From Acanthornis magna (Eukaryota; Chordata; Aves; Passeriformes; Acanthizidae): a stretch of DNA of 64,000 bases. The notes beneath the pieces are model-generated. The model was not told the origin of the DNA. It did not search any database and saw only the letters and a list, made by a program, of their open reading frames with translations. Where the stretch lies: NCBI GenBank assembly GCA_036785705.1, contig JAWUZG010000051.1, positions 15,776,501 through 15,840,500 of the forward strand. The letters run 5' to 3'. Shown here in pieces: positions 25,801 through 38,369 of this stretch. The stretch's first letter is position 1; every line of letters begins with the position of its first letter. A program made the translations under genes and the position numbers.

Positions 25801-26800
25801 TATTAACTTGACTTTGAGGCTTGGAAGCTTTGAAGCAAAACTCAGATTTTTGATGAACATCTTCCATCTCAGTAAGTACTGAAATTACATAATGATTTCT
25901 TTAAGAGAAAACAATGAAGTCTCATACTGTAGTCTTCATTGTGGATGAAAGATATTCTATTACATGACTCTATTAGTCATATATCCCACAAACAAATTAA
26001 GATGTCCTTTGATGACATTACAAAAACAAGTCAATAAGCCAGAAAGAAAGAAAAGCTATTTTTCTTCTTAAGAAGGTAGGGGTTGTACTGAATTATATCA
26101 GTATGAATACTGATACTTACAAAGTTTAACCAGATTGTCAACCTGATTGAGATAACATGCAACCAAATTAAATGGAAACCTGAGGATTTGCTCAATGTTG
26201 ATCACTTGACAGAAAGTCAGCCAGAAATGTGGCTATTATACATTCTTAGCAGCAAGCCACAATGTGAATCCTATTGATCATTATAAGAAATAGCAAAAAA
26301 CATGAAATAATACCAAAAAAGGGGTTTCTATTCTGCCAGAATACTCTGTAACATTGTATCATTTTTCCAAATGACAAAACCAAATATAGAATATAATTTT
26401 TAAAAGAGGTACTGACTAAAACACTTAAATCAGAATTCAGTAAGAAAAACCATTTTGCTAAGGTCCTAAAACCACATCTAAAATTATGTAAGTAATATAA
26501 GAGACACAATGAACTAACTGAAAGAGGCATTGTCAAAACACTGAGCTTTATTTTAGAAAGGAATATATTCTGACTAGCAAGTCTTGAAAAGGTGCATTTT
26601 TCAGAAAATCACAACAGTTTATAGTCTAACAACCATGGCCAAAAGCTGACTGCATGTTAGTAGAATACTACAATGTTAAAATAATTTAGAATGCTATATT
26701 CTATAAAGTATTAGTAAAAACTCTCAGATGAGTTAAAATCATCTTTATAACATTAATTGTATTTCTCTAAGAAAAAGAAAAGATAATTTTGAGAACACGT

Positions 26801-26848
26801 CTTTCTGCCTCTGCCTTTCTGCCTCTTCTTTCTGCCTTTCTGCCTCTT
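26801..26848 (+). repeat. CTTTCTGCCTCT minisatellite-like repeat
   Basis: Four copies of CTTTCTGC, three of them extended to CTTTCTGCCTCT, are arranged in alternating spacing over 48 bp. It is pyrimidine-rich on the plus strand. Confidence 0.9.
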
Positions 26849-29800
26849 TATTATTTTTGTTTCTCTATTTTTAGTATGAAAAGTTTTCCTGGAACACTAT
26901 TGCTGATGGAGAGTGGGGAGAGCTGCTGAAGGTGGGGAGAGTAAATCACATTTTGTCAAAATGATGAACAGTTATTCCAATTTAATTATTTAATTGCTCA
27001 TTCTGGACCTCAAAACTGCAATTGCATTTATACTATGGCTTTTCCCTTTATAAAGATAATCTTAAATATGAACAAGCATAGGAACTGTGTATTCCTTATG
27101 CCCAGCACTGACTGGCAAAGGAGTACAGTTTCTGTAAGTTCCTACAGAAAACAAACATCAGCTTGAACTCCCTTTCAGAATCCTAGCAAAATAAACTACA
27201 CTGTCCATGCTCTCAGGAAATATGGAAATCCCACAAATTTAAAGAAAAAGAGGGAGATAAAGCATGAAAGAGCTTTAACTTTGGAACATGAGTAGCTGAC
27301 AGGAAGAAATCCCAGTAGCTGTAAGGCACACCAGTCATGGTCCCTCTGCTCTCAGTGACTACTAAGGGACTGCCACTGTCTTACACACAGTTTCCAGTGC
27401 ATTGCCCCAGCATAGATGAATTTAGTGGCTGAGAAAGTTGATCACCTTCTTAAGATGGCTATGGCTATCAGAAGTCTACCTTTTCATTGCAGTGATTATG
27501 GCTCTTCTCCTGACTCCAGGGATTTTCAGCATCCTCTGGTGCTTTCTGTACTCTCCACTTAATTTATGCTATTTCCCTCAGCTGGTCATCCCCAAAAGCT
27601 GTTCTCTTGGCACTGCTGCCTGGCAGACTGGCCATCATCATCCCTGCTACTGGCCAATGACTGGCTGATGTTATGTCAGGTCCTTTTTCAAAGCAGTTCT
27701 TTTTTGAGAGGAATCTGTGGCCTGTGTAGCCTTCAATGAATATTTACATCAGAGGAAAACCACTGCACAACCTCTTCCCTTCCTTCTTGACTTCTGCAGT
27801 ATTTCTTCACCCCAACAATGAAAACCTCAGCTGCTGAGGGTGCCTCAGGACTTTGTATCAGTCCTCACTCCATAACAAATTATTTCCACCCAATTTATTT
27901 TCTTCCCTCATACTCCCTTAATCTTTTGATAATTTCAAACAGAAGTAACACAAACCAAAGCACACCAGACTCATCTAGTGCCCCTGCTTCTCCAGTGGTT
28001 GAAAGGAGACTGAGCTTCTCGCTAGCCAGCATTCTCAGAAAGTGTAAGATTACTTTTCTGTCAGCTCAGTGGGGAATATTCAAGTTGAGATTATTGCTTT
28101 AAGTCACAAAATGGATACAGGAAGATTTAAGACAGATATTCAGGCAAAGTAATTTGTAGCTGACCTTCAGTGCCTAAACAGAAGCACAGGTTAAAGCTAC
28201 TGACAATTTAAAAAAAGGAATTGTTTGCAGCAGATCTAGCAAAGGATGTAAATTATGAGCTATTTGGCCTCTGGAGGTATTTAATCTTCTCTCTGGTCTA
28301 TATATAAATTTGGAGCTCATCAGCACTGTAAAGACATGTAAAAAACATGTACAGTAGTGGCAATTCATGCAGTCTGCTATCCACATGATTTGTTTTCCGC
28401 AGATGGTTGTGCAGTTCCCCAGACAGATGTGAGCTGGGTCTGTGCACAGTAATAACAACATTTCCCCTGCAACATTGGGTGTTGTTATATACCAGGAAGT
28501 CCTAAGAAGGCAGAAACCCAAGATGAACTCCACTATTATGAGTTCCAAAATTTAACTTCAACTCTTACTTTAACTCACTTGAAGAACATGCAAAGTCTCT
28601 AAGGCTGATGTTAGAGCACAGGAAATACTCTAAATTACTAACTGGCTGACTGAGAGTCAAATGAAATATAGAGCAGTTAAATACACCTGGAAAGTTTCTT
28701 CCTTCCAGGGTCTTGGTGATATTATACCACAACATGAATCTTTCTCCTATTCAAACTAGATTCTCCATACACCATATAAGATAATTTCAAAAATTTATAG
28801 TAGCCCGGCACATGCAGATTCTAGAGGAAAGTGAATGAACCTTTGAAATGGACCTGGTGAAACATGCCTTTGAGATTGATACTTGTAGTCAACTTGTTTT
28901 TTAAAAATGTGATAGAGTTTTAATTTAAAATAAGAAAAATCTTCCCTTTCACATATATTTACTGCTAGCATCAACACTCAACATTCATTTTGAATTAAAA
29001 TCAATTGATCTGTCTTATTTTGTGTTTTAATTACTTACACAGAAGAAAGTGAAATAGAGCTAAAAACACACTGTACATAAATTACATTGCATCCTGGTGA
29101 CAGCATAACAAAGGATAAACCCCACTGTTATTTAGGGATATCTGGACACAAGAGGAATATTAAGGTAAATTACATTCTCGAAATACCGCATGAAAATTTC
29201 TGTCTCCGGATTTTTTCCAGTTGACAGACCACTCAAATATTTGTGGTTTTAAGACTATAGTGCATATACTGCAAATAAAGGTGATGACAGGACTGGGTAG
29301 ATGAAGAGTATCTAATAAGAAGTGTAATAACTAGAAAAAATTCTATTTTCCCACAAAATTAAGAACTCAATGTGACTATTCCGTTCATAACTAGTCAGTG
29401 AATCATCTCTAGCAATAAATTCTAAGTTATTAATGAAAGTCACAAACTATTTACAATTAAAAACTGTGAAACAAATCATCATTTAGCTCACATACCACTG
29501 TGCCTATTTCCTGACTGAACTACCAATATCTGCAGACTGTAGGACCACTTGAAGGTATTACTTGAGCTTACATCTTGTAGTCTGTAGAGATCAATGCTTC
29601 AAAGTAAGACAGTAAAATTAATTGCTTTACATGAGGCAATTTAATGCATGTTGCTTACAAAGAAACATGAATGAAAAATGGAGTCAAAGCAGTGGAAACA
29701 GTTACTTTCTAGACCTATACTTCTACTTGCCAATGTTCCTTCCAAGTTTGGTATCTCAGACTATTCATCTTAGCCAATCAATCCACAGAACAGTTTTATT

Positions 29801-30611
29801 TGTCTTTGTTTTTTACTGGTTTAGATACAAGTATTCATCACAGTCACTGCTGCTTGTACAACAGCAATAATTTAATTTGTGGATTGGAACATAAGAAATG
29901 AACCTTTGGGGTTCCTGTCTTCTGTTTAATACTGATTTAATCTGATTTCTTCAAATTAACTACCACCTGAGCTAGAACAATTTACTAAAAGATACTTCTT
30001 GATTTAAAGAATTTCAGTGATGGGAGATTCTCTACAAATGTTGAGGTACAACAAATCAGGATTCTATCACTAAACTATAATTTCAGTACTAAGCTATCCT
30101 AAGCAAAGTATATTTCTAGCTATTTGTGAACATCCTGCATATCATCAAGACACCCCCACCACCTCCAACTTCTGCTAGTTCTACTTGGAAGAAATAATAA
30201 GAAAGCATTTTGACTTTAGAGTTTATTTTTAGGCCAAAAGGCTTAAATAGTGCTTATAGATATCTAACACAATTATTTCTTTTAACAAAGCAAAAAAACT
30301 TATGCAGCTATTTTCCATCAAATTATTTAGACATGTGATCTGGCTGGTGGTCCACTGCTGCTTTCAGAGTGTTTAATATATAAGCATTTTTCATGGTGTC
30401 CCTTACCTGAAATATTATACATAAGCAACCTCTAAGAATGAGGAACACAAGAAGCACAAAAAATATGTAAAATTTTAAGAAATGCAGCTGGAAAATTATT
30501 TCTTTCTCATGATATTTTGGTTTTGTCCCTAGATGCATTTTTTTTCCCTCTGGATCTATTGGCACATTCTGAAGCATCCTGATTTTTAGAAATTGGGATT
30601 GATTATTAAAC

Positions 30612-30667
30612 CTTTGAAGGTGTTAAAAATACTTAAAAGTGTAAAAAGGTTTTTGACACCTTTAAAG
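30612..30667. repeat. 18-bp imperfect inverted repeat
   Basis: CTTTGAAGGTGTTAAAAA (30612-30629) pairs with TTTTTGACACCTTTAAAG (30650-30667) at 16 of 18 positions, with a loop of about 20 nt. The surrounding sequence repeats AAAGTGT/AAGTGCT words. Confidence 0.85.
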
Positions 30668-32296
30668 TGTTGAAAGTGCTAAAATACAAAATGCAAGGTA
30701 AAACACTATTAATAATATATTTTGTTTTTCATTTCCCCTCTTTTTTATTAAAACAATTGAGAATAAAAGTAGGCTGTTCCTCTGTTTCTTCAAAAGCCAG
30801 AACTTCCTGTGCAAACCTTCTGGACAGGTGAAATAACCCTAAAAGCCTGAAGTTAGGTCCATTCTTGACCTGTGAGCTTAGTATGTCAAATAAATTTGCA
30901 ATCACAACTCTAATTAATAGTTTACAGCATCTAAAAAAGATTTGTTTTAAGAAAGGTTTATGTTAACCACATAGAACATCAGTGTAGCAACTATATGAGC
31001 ATTTGTAATGGGTGTCAACATAAATTATTTACAAACAGTTAAGTCAAATTTAAAAGAACCTAGAACAAACCAGGAAAAGAAGAATCAGAAATGTATTAGA
31101 TGCATCCCATTTGATTAAGCTAGTAAACCTGGAGGTCTCCCTTGAATAAAGACGGAATTTTATGTATTTAGATAAAATCTTCTGAGGTTATTATGAACTC
31201 TTTACAAGGACAGTCAAAGTCTGCAGCATGCCATAGGTCCTTTGGTTTTTCCCAGTTTTATTCTTATAACCAACCTTCTTACAACTCCACAGGACACCCT
31301 GACCTGTCCAACATGCCCTAACACATACAGAAAGACAGCTGCACTAAAACTTCCTGTAAGAGACAGGCACTGAAATTCCCACCCTCAATAACTCCAAGGC
31401 TATCTGCAGTAGCACTGCAGCAAATTATGGGCATTACTGGAGCTCAAGAACAAGTTAGGAGGCACTCTTGAAATCCCAGTGCACAAGGGGATGACAACTT
31501 TCATAGCCTGTGCTACTAATAATTTCTTTCATTTTCAGAATGACAGAAAATTACATTCCTTCCTCTTGTGCAAAGGCACAGCAAAGAGACATCCTCTTTT
31601 GTCAACTCCTTTTATGGTTTTGATTGCAAATTCATTGGAGTGTCTTAACCTGTAGGAGCAGGATCACTGACAGTGACAGTGACACACTCTCCCTGGCTAG
31701 ATCCTTAGTATTACACAACAGTAACGCTGTGGATCGAACAGGTGTAACATGGAGACGTGGTCCCAAGAGAAAAAGACAAGGAAATTACATGGAAATGTTC
31801 TCCCAAAATAGAAAAAGAAGCTGGAAGAAACCAGCATACTTTTCATTGACTTCTAATTTGTTTCTGACGCTGACTCAAGGTCATTACACAACAAAAATGA
31901 GAATAAAAGTTCCACAAATCAGTGAGGTGAGCAAATTAATGAAACAGGGTTGGAAAACAGACCCTTGCTCTCATCTTCAGGGAAAAGACAATGTACATGA
32001 TTTTCTTCTTGTCTACTGGCTTGTGAAATCACTATTTTGTATTTTTAATACTTCACTTGTCCTTCATAAATTTCTTTGAAGGTTAAGTAAAAATGGAATT
32101 GTAATAATGTGGTAGTTTTGCCTGGCCCAGTTTTTGCCAGTGGATAGGGTGGGGTACAAAGATGTCCTGAGTAAAGATTCTAGAAATTTCTCCACCATGT
32201 CCAGCAAAGCCAATCTCTGATGGCTCTGAAGATGATGGACATGCTGCTGGCCTGGTCTGGGCCAATTAAAAATGCTAGTTATGCCTCTGTGAAAAC

Positions 32297-32305
32297 ATAT
32301 TTAAG
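32297..32305 (+). promoter_or_regulatory. Candidate TATA-like box of the LTR
   Basis: The ATATTTAAG sequence lies about 190 bp into the LTR, upstream of its GC-rich body, the position expected for the promoter in the U3 region. It is the only TATA-like element in this part of the LTR. Activity is not shown by the sequence. Confidence 0.4.
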
Positions 32306-32834
32306 AAGAAATCAAAACAATGTGAGCACGCACTTCTTTTTAGCTAGAGGAGGAAGAGGAGGAGGTAAAAATATGTGAGGGAAACAACATGGAGGCACCA
32401 AGGTCAGTGGAGAAGGTGGGGGAGGAGATGCTCCAGGCGCCGGAGCTGAAAACCCTCTGCCAGCCGTGGTGCAGACCATGGGGGAGCAGGTGGTCCCCCT
32501 GCAGCCCATGGAGTCCAGAGGGATGCAGAGATCCACCCACAGCCTGTGGGGAGGTGCCCATGCCAGAGGAGCAGGTGGATACCTGCAGGAAGCTGTGATC
32601 CAGTGGGAGTCCCAGAGACTGAGAGTTGCAAAAGCCTTGCAGGAGAGAGAAAGGCCTTGCTCCCGGGATGGAAACAGCCTGGCCTTGGCGTGGAAGTCGG
32701 CAACCTGGATAGAATCTCGGACAGCAGCAATCGGGCGGGTGCTGCTCGTGAGATTGGACCCACGCCAAAGAAGTTCGCAGAGGACTGTCTCTCGTGGGAG
32801 GGACCCCATGGCTAAGTAGAGGACTCTTCTCCCT

Positions 32835-33236
32835 GATGGACTGACCCTGACCAAAGAAAAAACCCTCATACCCTGCCCCCACCCTGGAGCTGTTGGTTGG
32901 AAGGAAGGAGGGAGGGGTTGGGGTGAGAAATGGCCTTAATAGGGAGGGGGGTGAGTAGAGAAACAGCACTTGTAGCAGAAGAATTGTGGCGTTGGACTGA
33001 CTAAGAAAAGCCACATATCTTGCCCCAGCCCGGATCTGTTGGTTGAATGGAGGGAGGGGGCGAATAGAGAAACAGTGTCTGTAGTAGAAGAATTTTGATG
33101 GACTGACTTAAGGAAAAAACCCCACACCCTGGCCCTGCCCGGGAGCTGTTGATTAGTTGGAAGGAGGGAGGGGGGGAGCTGGGAAGCAGTGCCTTAAGAG
33201 GGAAGGGGGGTCAGTGAAGAAACGGTGTCTTGAGAG
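32835..33236 (+). repeat. Three-copy imperfect tandem array inside the LTR
   Basis: Three diverged copies start at about 32835, 32991 and 33097 (about 156, 106 and 140 bp). Each begins with a GATGGACTGAC-like core, then a CCCTGCCC..GGAGCTGTTG block, a GGAAGGAGGGAGGGG purine run and an AGAGAAACAGTGTCT-like block. The second copy lacks part of the segment after the purine run. The copies are internal to the LTR and probably belong to its subfamily structure rather than being a local satellite. Confidence 0.8.
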
Positions 33237-33277
33237 CTTATTTTTGCCTCTGATTTATCCTCCGATTCTGTTAGATT

Positions 33278-33283
33278 AATAAA
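33278..33283 (+). terminator. Polyadenylation signal of the LTR
   Basis: AATAAA within GATTAATAAATCAC, about 200 bp before the LTR's 3' end and followed by a T-rich tract (CTTTTTTTGGG), fits the R-region poly(A) signal. It is in plus orientation, antisense to the host gene, so it should not truncate STXBP5L transcripts. Confidence 0.65.
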
Positions 33284-36200
33284 TCACTTTTTTTGGGCAA
33301 CTTTAAGTTTCCCGCCTGCTTTTGCCCTGAATCTCGTGTGTCCTGCTTATCAGTGATCTTATCTCAACTCATAAGTCCAGTGTTTTGTGTTAATTTTCCC
33401 TCTCCTCTGCATAGCTGCAGCAGGAGAGAGCATAGAGAGCAAACGTCGTAGGTGCCTGGCATTTAGCCAGGGTCAAACCCACAACAAATACCAAACACAG
33501 TAACAGTGATGGGCAATACAGAGCACAGTAAGAATTTCCACTGAATTTCCTAGCAATGAAAGAAAGCCAAATAACAAAGGATGGAGCAGGGAGATGATGT
33601 TCTCAACAGAGAAAGTTTTTGATGTATTTATTTCATTGATTTTGTAGCATTTGCATTAAAAAACCCCAAACACCTAAGGGTAGAGTTTCTCTCAACCCTT
33701 CACCCAACACTGAATACATAAATCAAAAATGCAGTTTTTGTTTCCCAGTCTCATGGTTCCAAAAAAGTAAATTGGGACCTGGCTCAAAGACAAAAGGTTG
33801 AAACTCGTCTTTTGTTTAACAGCTTGACTTCACAGAGCTGTTAGAAAAGTAAACTAAAGATATGCTAGTATTTCACCCTCTGCTAGCTGCAACATACACA
33901 CATCTGTGTTTATCATACATTCTTACTAAAATAAGTTTCAAACCAATTTTATATCAATATCAATCAAGCTATTTTGAATGACACCCTAAAATCAGGATCA
34001 GACTGAAATACTGAAATTGACTTCAAAGAAAAAATAATTTTACATGTGTATGCTTTTTCTTTGTATGCACACTTTTTTTCGTAACAGCTTCCATCAATTA
34101 AAATCATGTAGACTTATTGGAGACCAGCTGTTCTCATTTGTTGAGCTTCAGTAGACAGGGACTCTGTGATTAATGGTCCTTGGTTTTCCGCAATCTGTAG
34201 TCTCTCTTCTCTTCCTGCTCATGTACTGTTTAATGATATAATCTCAACACTGACATTACTAGCTCCATTTCTGATTTACTGGAATAATGCCCAGAGTTTA
34301 TCGTGACAGAAGGAAAAGTATCCTAAATCATTGCATTGGTTCTTGCTTGAAGCTGACATGTGTCTGGGCAGGAAAGAGGTAGTGTGGTTTCCAAGAACCA
34401 AATTACTTATTGCAACTGAACGGGTGCGTGCTCTTCACTGCTCTAAGATATGACAGGAAATCTAATATAACAAAGGTCAAAGGAAAGATCTGAACAGAAC
34501 TCTGAAAGATGTCTCAAAACTCTAATTTGAAAACTTCGAAAGAGAAAACCATATAATTCCCATATCTACACTGTATCTGTAACAAGAAAATTCCAGCTGA
34601 TAGTGTAGACTGTTTATGCTGCCTGAACTTGCTTACATTTTAAAAGACATATTTTTCTTTTTTTTTCCTGTTGTCTAATATAATGCATTTTTGTATTACA
34701 GTATTGGGCTTCTCATTTGTTATGACTGAGACCATGAAACACAGTTGCTCAATGTATAGCTGTGAGTACGTATTTTAAATTTTGCTATCCAAACCTGGCC
34801 TCAAAGCAATTTGGCAACATAGCTGCTATGTGAAAGCAACATAACACATTAGCCTGTGTTTTCTCAAAAAAGCATAAATCTACTGACAAACATACTATAT
34901 TTTTTACAAAACATCAGAAACAACCAGCACACTGCTCAGCACATGATGTAAGGTTTGACAGTGTATAGCAACATTATGTCTCCCACTAAGGATTTTTTTC
35001 TGGAAGGAAGAAACCCAGGCAGACAATCAGAAGTGACCAGGTGACATAAAATTTAAATGTTTTTTTCCTTATTGAAGGAAAAACCAAACTTCACAAAGAT
35101 GTTTTGTAAAATGAAATTTTGAAGAGATAATACCTTTTCCTCAGATAAATAAAAGAAGGAACTACAACCAGCATGACCCAGAGGAAGAGGCAGATTGGAA
35201 AAGTGGGTTTGTCAAGCCTGAGGGCCCTCTAGTCCCTGTTCTATTGTTAAGTTCTCACAGAATTGTGCCAGCTATGCATTTTTCTCCAACAGTTCTATGG
35301 AATCGTGATTTCATGTGTACATATGTGAAGTGACTGGTTGTAAGTCATCTTTCAGGGGTTTTTGGCCCTTCTGCTATCAAATACAGCTGCTATCTCTAAG
35401 AGTAATTCATATATAGCATATTAGGAATTTTGCCCTCAGAGGAGTTGTTTAACAACTACGTATAAAAGCAGATACTGTGGCATAATGCAATTAAGGACTT
35501 TTTAAATTGAAATTAAACTGACAATCATAATATTGGCAGAAACCTGATGGACTAAAAATTACTTTGGGGAAGGACTGTGCAAGTCACCATTAAAAAAGAA
35601 GAGATTCTTAAATTCAAGTTTGGATCTGGATATAAACAGAGATCCTTCTAACATTCTAGAATGAAAAATATGACCAGGACTTCTGTGGTCTTATTTTAGA
35701 GTAACATCTACTCTTGTGTAATTTAAGCATAAAGAAACCAAACTGACTAGCCATCTTAAGCTCTTGCAGCACTTTTTCTGCAGTGGTACCAACACTCAGA
35801 TTACATTACAAATCCCACCCAAGATGGTAAGCACGAAAACCTAAACCTGATGAAGTTAAGCCATGTTGTTATCCATGATGTTCTGACTGTAATGTTATTA
35901 CTACATGCTCACCTATACTCAGAAATACACACTAACCAAGGTTTTGAGTCCTTCAAAATGTTTTGTCCTTCAAATAGACAAATTCTAAAAGTTATAGTAA
36001 AATATGGGAGGTAGGTTCACCAAAGGTAGGCTATTCCAGAATATTCCAATTATAGGAAATATAGCATATGTCAAAACTCAATAGAACACTCATAAAAACC
36101 ATCACTATAAAATTCTATTTTAATGTTTATTTTATGCTTGATTTTACTGAAAAGGGATTTTTTAATTGGATATTAGAGAGATTCTCAAGAATTAGTTTTA

Positions 36201-38345
36201 CAGCTGTTGTAATTTCACAAGTGATCTTGGTACTAATACTAATGAAACCTCTTAGGGACACAATATTACAGAGGAAGGACAATCTGCACGAGTAAAGTAC
36301 AAGGAATGGAATTAAATTTAAAATGCAAAGGGTACAGCCTCAAACTTCAAAGAACTTCCACTTACTTTAGGGTTAGAGCTCATGATACAGAAGTGATGGA
36401 AAAAGATAATTTCAATTTTGCCTGTCTTGCTTTGCTTCCACTGTTAAAGGCTTGCACTGGAAAGCAACACATTCCCTGCCAGCTAGATATTCATCAGGGA
36501 AGAAGTATAATGGGTGTATTAGTCAATCACAGTGAGACCACAAACACTGGTAAGATGAAGCCACATAAAAGGAAGATGCCATTTTTGTATGCATCAGTAA
36601 ACATATTCCTGCAGAGATTGCAAATGAAAATGGTATTGTCAACGGCCACAGCACAGATGGGACCCTGTCTAGAATATGTTTCCTTGATGAATCATCAGCT
36701 CAGAGAGAATTGATATAAGAGGACCAAAGAAAAGGGAATGAAGACAAAAATTTATAAAGGAAAACACAGAATCTTGATTTTTATAGTAAAAAGAACAAAA
36801 AAAGAACCCCAGGCTGTGAATGCACATGAATGAGCTGTTTATCTGCAAAGGAGAGACAAAATACTTAAAATGCATGACAAGGTGGATACCAGAATATCGT
36901 ATCAAACAGGAATAAAAGAGCCATGAAAATCCATTCAGTCTTGATGCTAGAAGGTTTCTTTCCGTCAGAAGAATGAAACTGATCTGGAACAGTTTTCCTG
37001 AATAGCAAATAGTAGATTTCAGCTGGAATAGTTATATAACAGTGTAAGGCCCTGACTGGGAGACTGCTGTATGTGGAGGAGGTGGTGATCCACACATGAG
37101 TGACACTGAGTAGGTGCCAGGGGCCATGCGTGCAGCATGGTCTCCAGGCTGTGTGGTGCTGCATGTGCCCCTTGCAAGCTGGATAAACACAGCCAGCTTC
37201 TTGTCACAGAGGAGCTTGCAGGCAGCTCCCACTTGGTGGTTGCACCAAATTTTAGTGTTAATGTCCTTTCTGTTTGCTGGTAGGAATGATGTGCACAGCT
37301 GTCTCCTTACAAGAAAATCCTGCAATAACTTGGATGACAAAAACGGGGTAACACTTTCTGTCGATGGGTTACCTGCTGACTGAAGGCCTGTGGGACGAAG
37401 CACAGCTCAGGGCTCTCAGCATCTACAGGGATGCAAGATTTCCTGTGCTTTTCTCCCATTCCTTGCAGTGCTAGCTCTAATAAATAGCATTGTGAATGCT
37501 AACTTACAGGACCTCCCCTTTCTTACTGGGATCATAAAGGACCAGCAACACTTAATGCAAAACACAGTCAACTTGTTCATTTAAGAAAGGGAGGTGTATG
37601 AGTTCTCTAGTGTGCAACTGAGGGAACCAGACCGAGGAGGTCCCTTCAGCTCCACTCCACTAGAAAGCCCACATGTTGAAGATCTATTAAAAAGAAAATC
37701 TTAGAGATCATCTGAATTTTTATTCTGCTTCAGTGGAATTGCATAGTCTCATAAATCTGTCAAATCAAATGTGTTGATTCTTGGTACCAATGGGAAAATC
37801 TATGTTTTGAATTTTTGCTCTTTTTTGATTGTTTAGCTAATGTATGTTGAAGACAAAAAAACCCCAAAATGCTTGTGCTTGATTTATTTTTATAACCAAG
37901 ACATTCTTCATTTCAGCTAGGTTCCATGCCACCTTTCCAGGATGAACTTATGGCTCTCATTGACCTAAAGGTCAAGTGCACTATGTAATTTCCCATAACA
38001 TTATGTAAGATGTGAAAAAGAATGCTATTTTTAATTTTTTAATTTTTTTTTTTTTAACAGAGAAAGCAAGAGCCATGGGGTAAATAAATACATGAACATG
38101 ATTTGGGTCAGTCTCACTGGAGAATCTTTCCAGCCTGTTGTCTTCTGAAGCGACAATTGACAAAGTTAATTTTCCTGCCCTGCAGTAGTAAGGCATAGTC
38201 CCCTAGAACAAAGGTTTTCATGAGCTTCAGGAATATTTTCAAGCTGAATAATTGCATGAAAACATTGGGTTTTGAAACCCCTGAGCACCATTCTTTCAAA
38301 AGTGACAGATGCTGATGCAAAACCACACTACACATATAAAACCAG

Positions 38346-38369
38346 CCAACCAACCAACCAACCAACCAA
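38346..38369. repeat. (CCAA)6 microsatellite
   Basis: Six perfect CCAA units are followed by TCGATG and then a short ACC-rich run (CCACCACCACC) near 38390. It is simple sequence in the large intron. Confidence 0.97.

Larger units (their letters stand above)
32108..33486 (+). mobile_element. Solo LTR of an endogenous retrovirus, passerine type (about 1,379 bp)
   Basis: The element begins TGTGGTAGTTTTGCCTGGCC and ends with AGCCAGGGTCAAACCCACAACA-like sequence, giving the TG...CA ends of an LTR. It is flanked by AATAA on the left and AATAC on the right, a near-perfect 5-bp target duplication. The order inside is that of a complete LTR in plus orientation: a TATA-like TTTAAG near 32300, a GC-rich body with repeated GGAGCAGGTGG/CTGCAGCCC units (32390-32800), a purine-rich tandem array (32835-33236), a polyadenylation signal AATAAA (33278), and a terminal GCACCTGGC..CCAGCCAGGGTC-like motif typical of long LTRs common in songbird genomes (recognised from memory). 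No gag, pol or env sequence adjoins it, so it is a solo LTR left by recombination. It is antisense to STXBP5L. Family name not assigned. Confidence 0.88.

Noticed and set aside
31624..32079. Plus-strand 151-codon open frame just before the LTR
   Set aside because: No recognisable domain, low-quality composition, and not part of the LTR or any retroviral gene that I can identify.
32312..33014. Overlapping minus-strand open frames of 185 and 224 codons, the longest in the window
   Set aside because: They lie wholly inside the GC-rich body of the LTR, on its antisense strand, and exist in several frames at once. Length comes from base composition; there is no recognisable domain.
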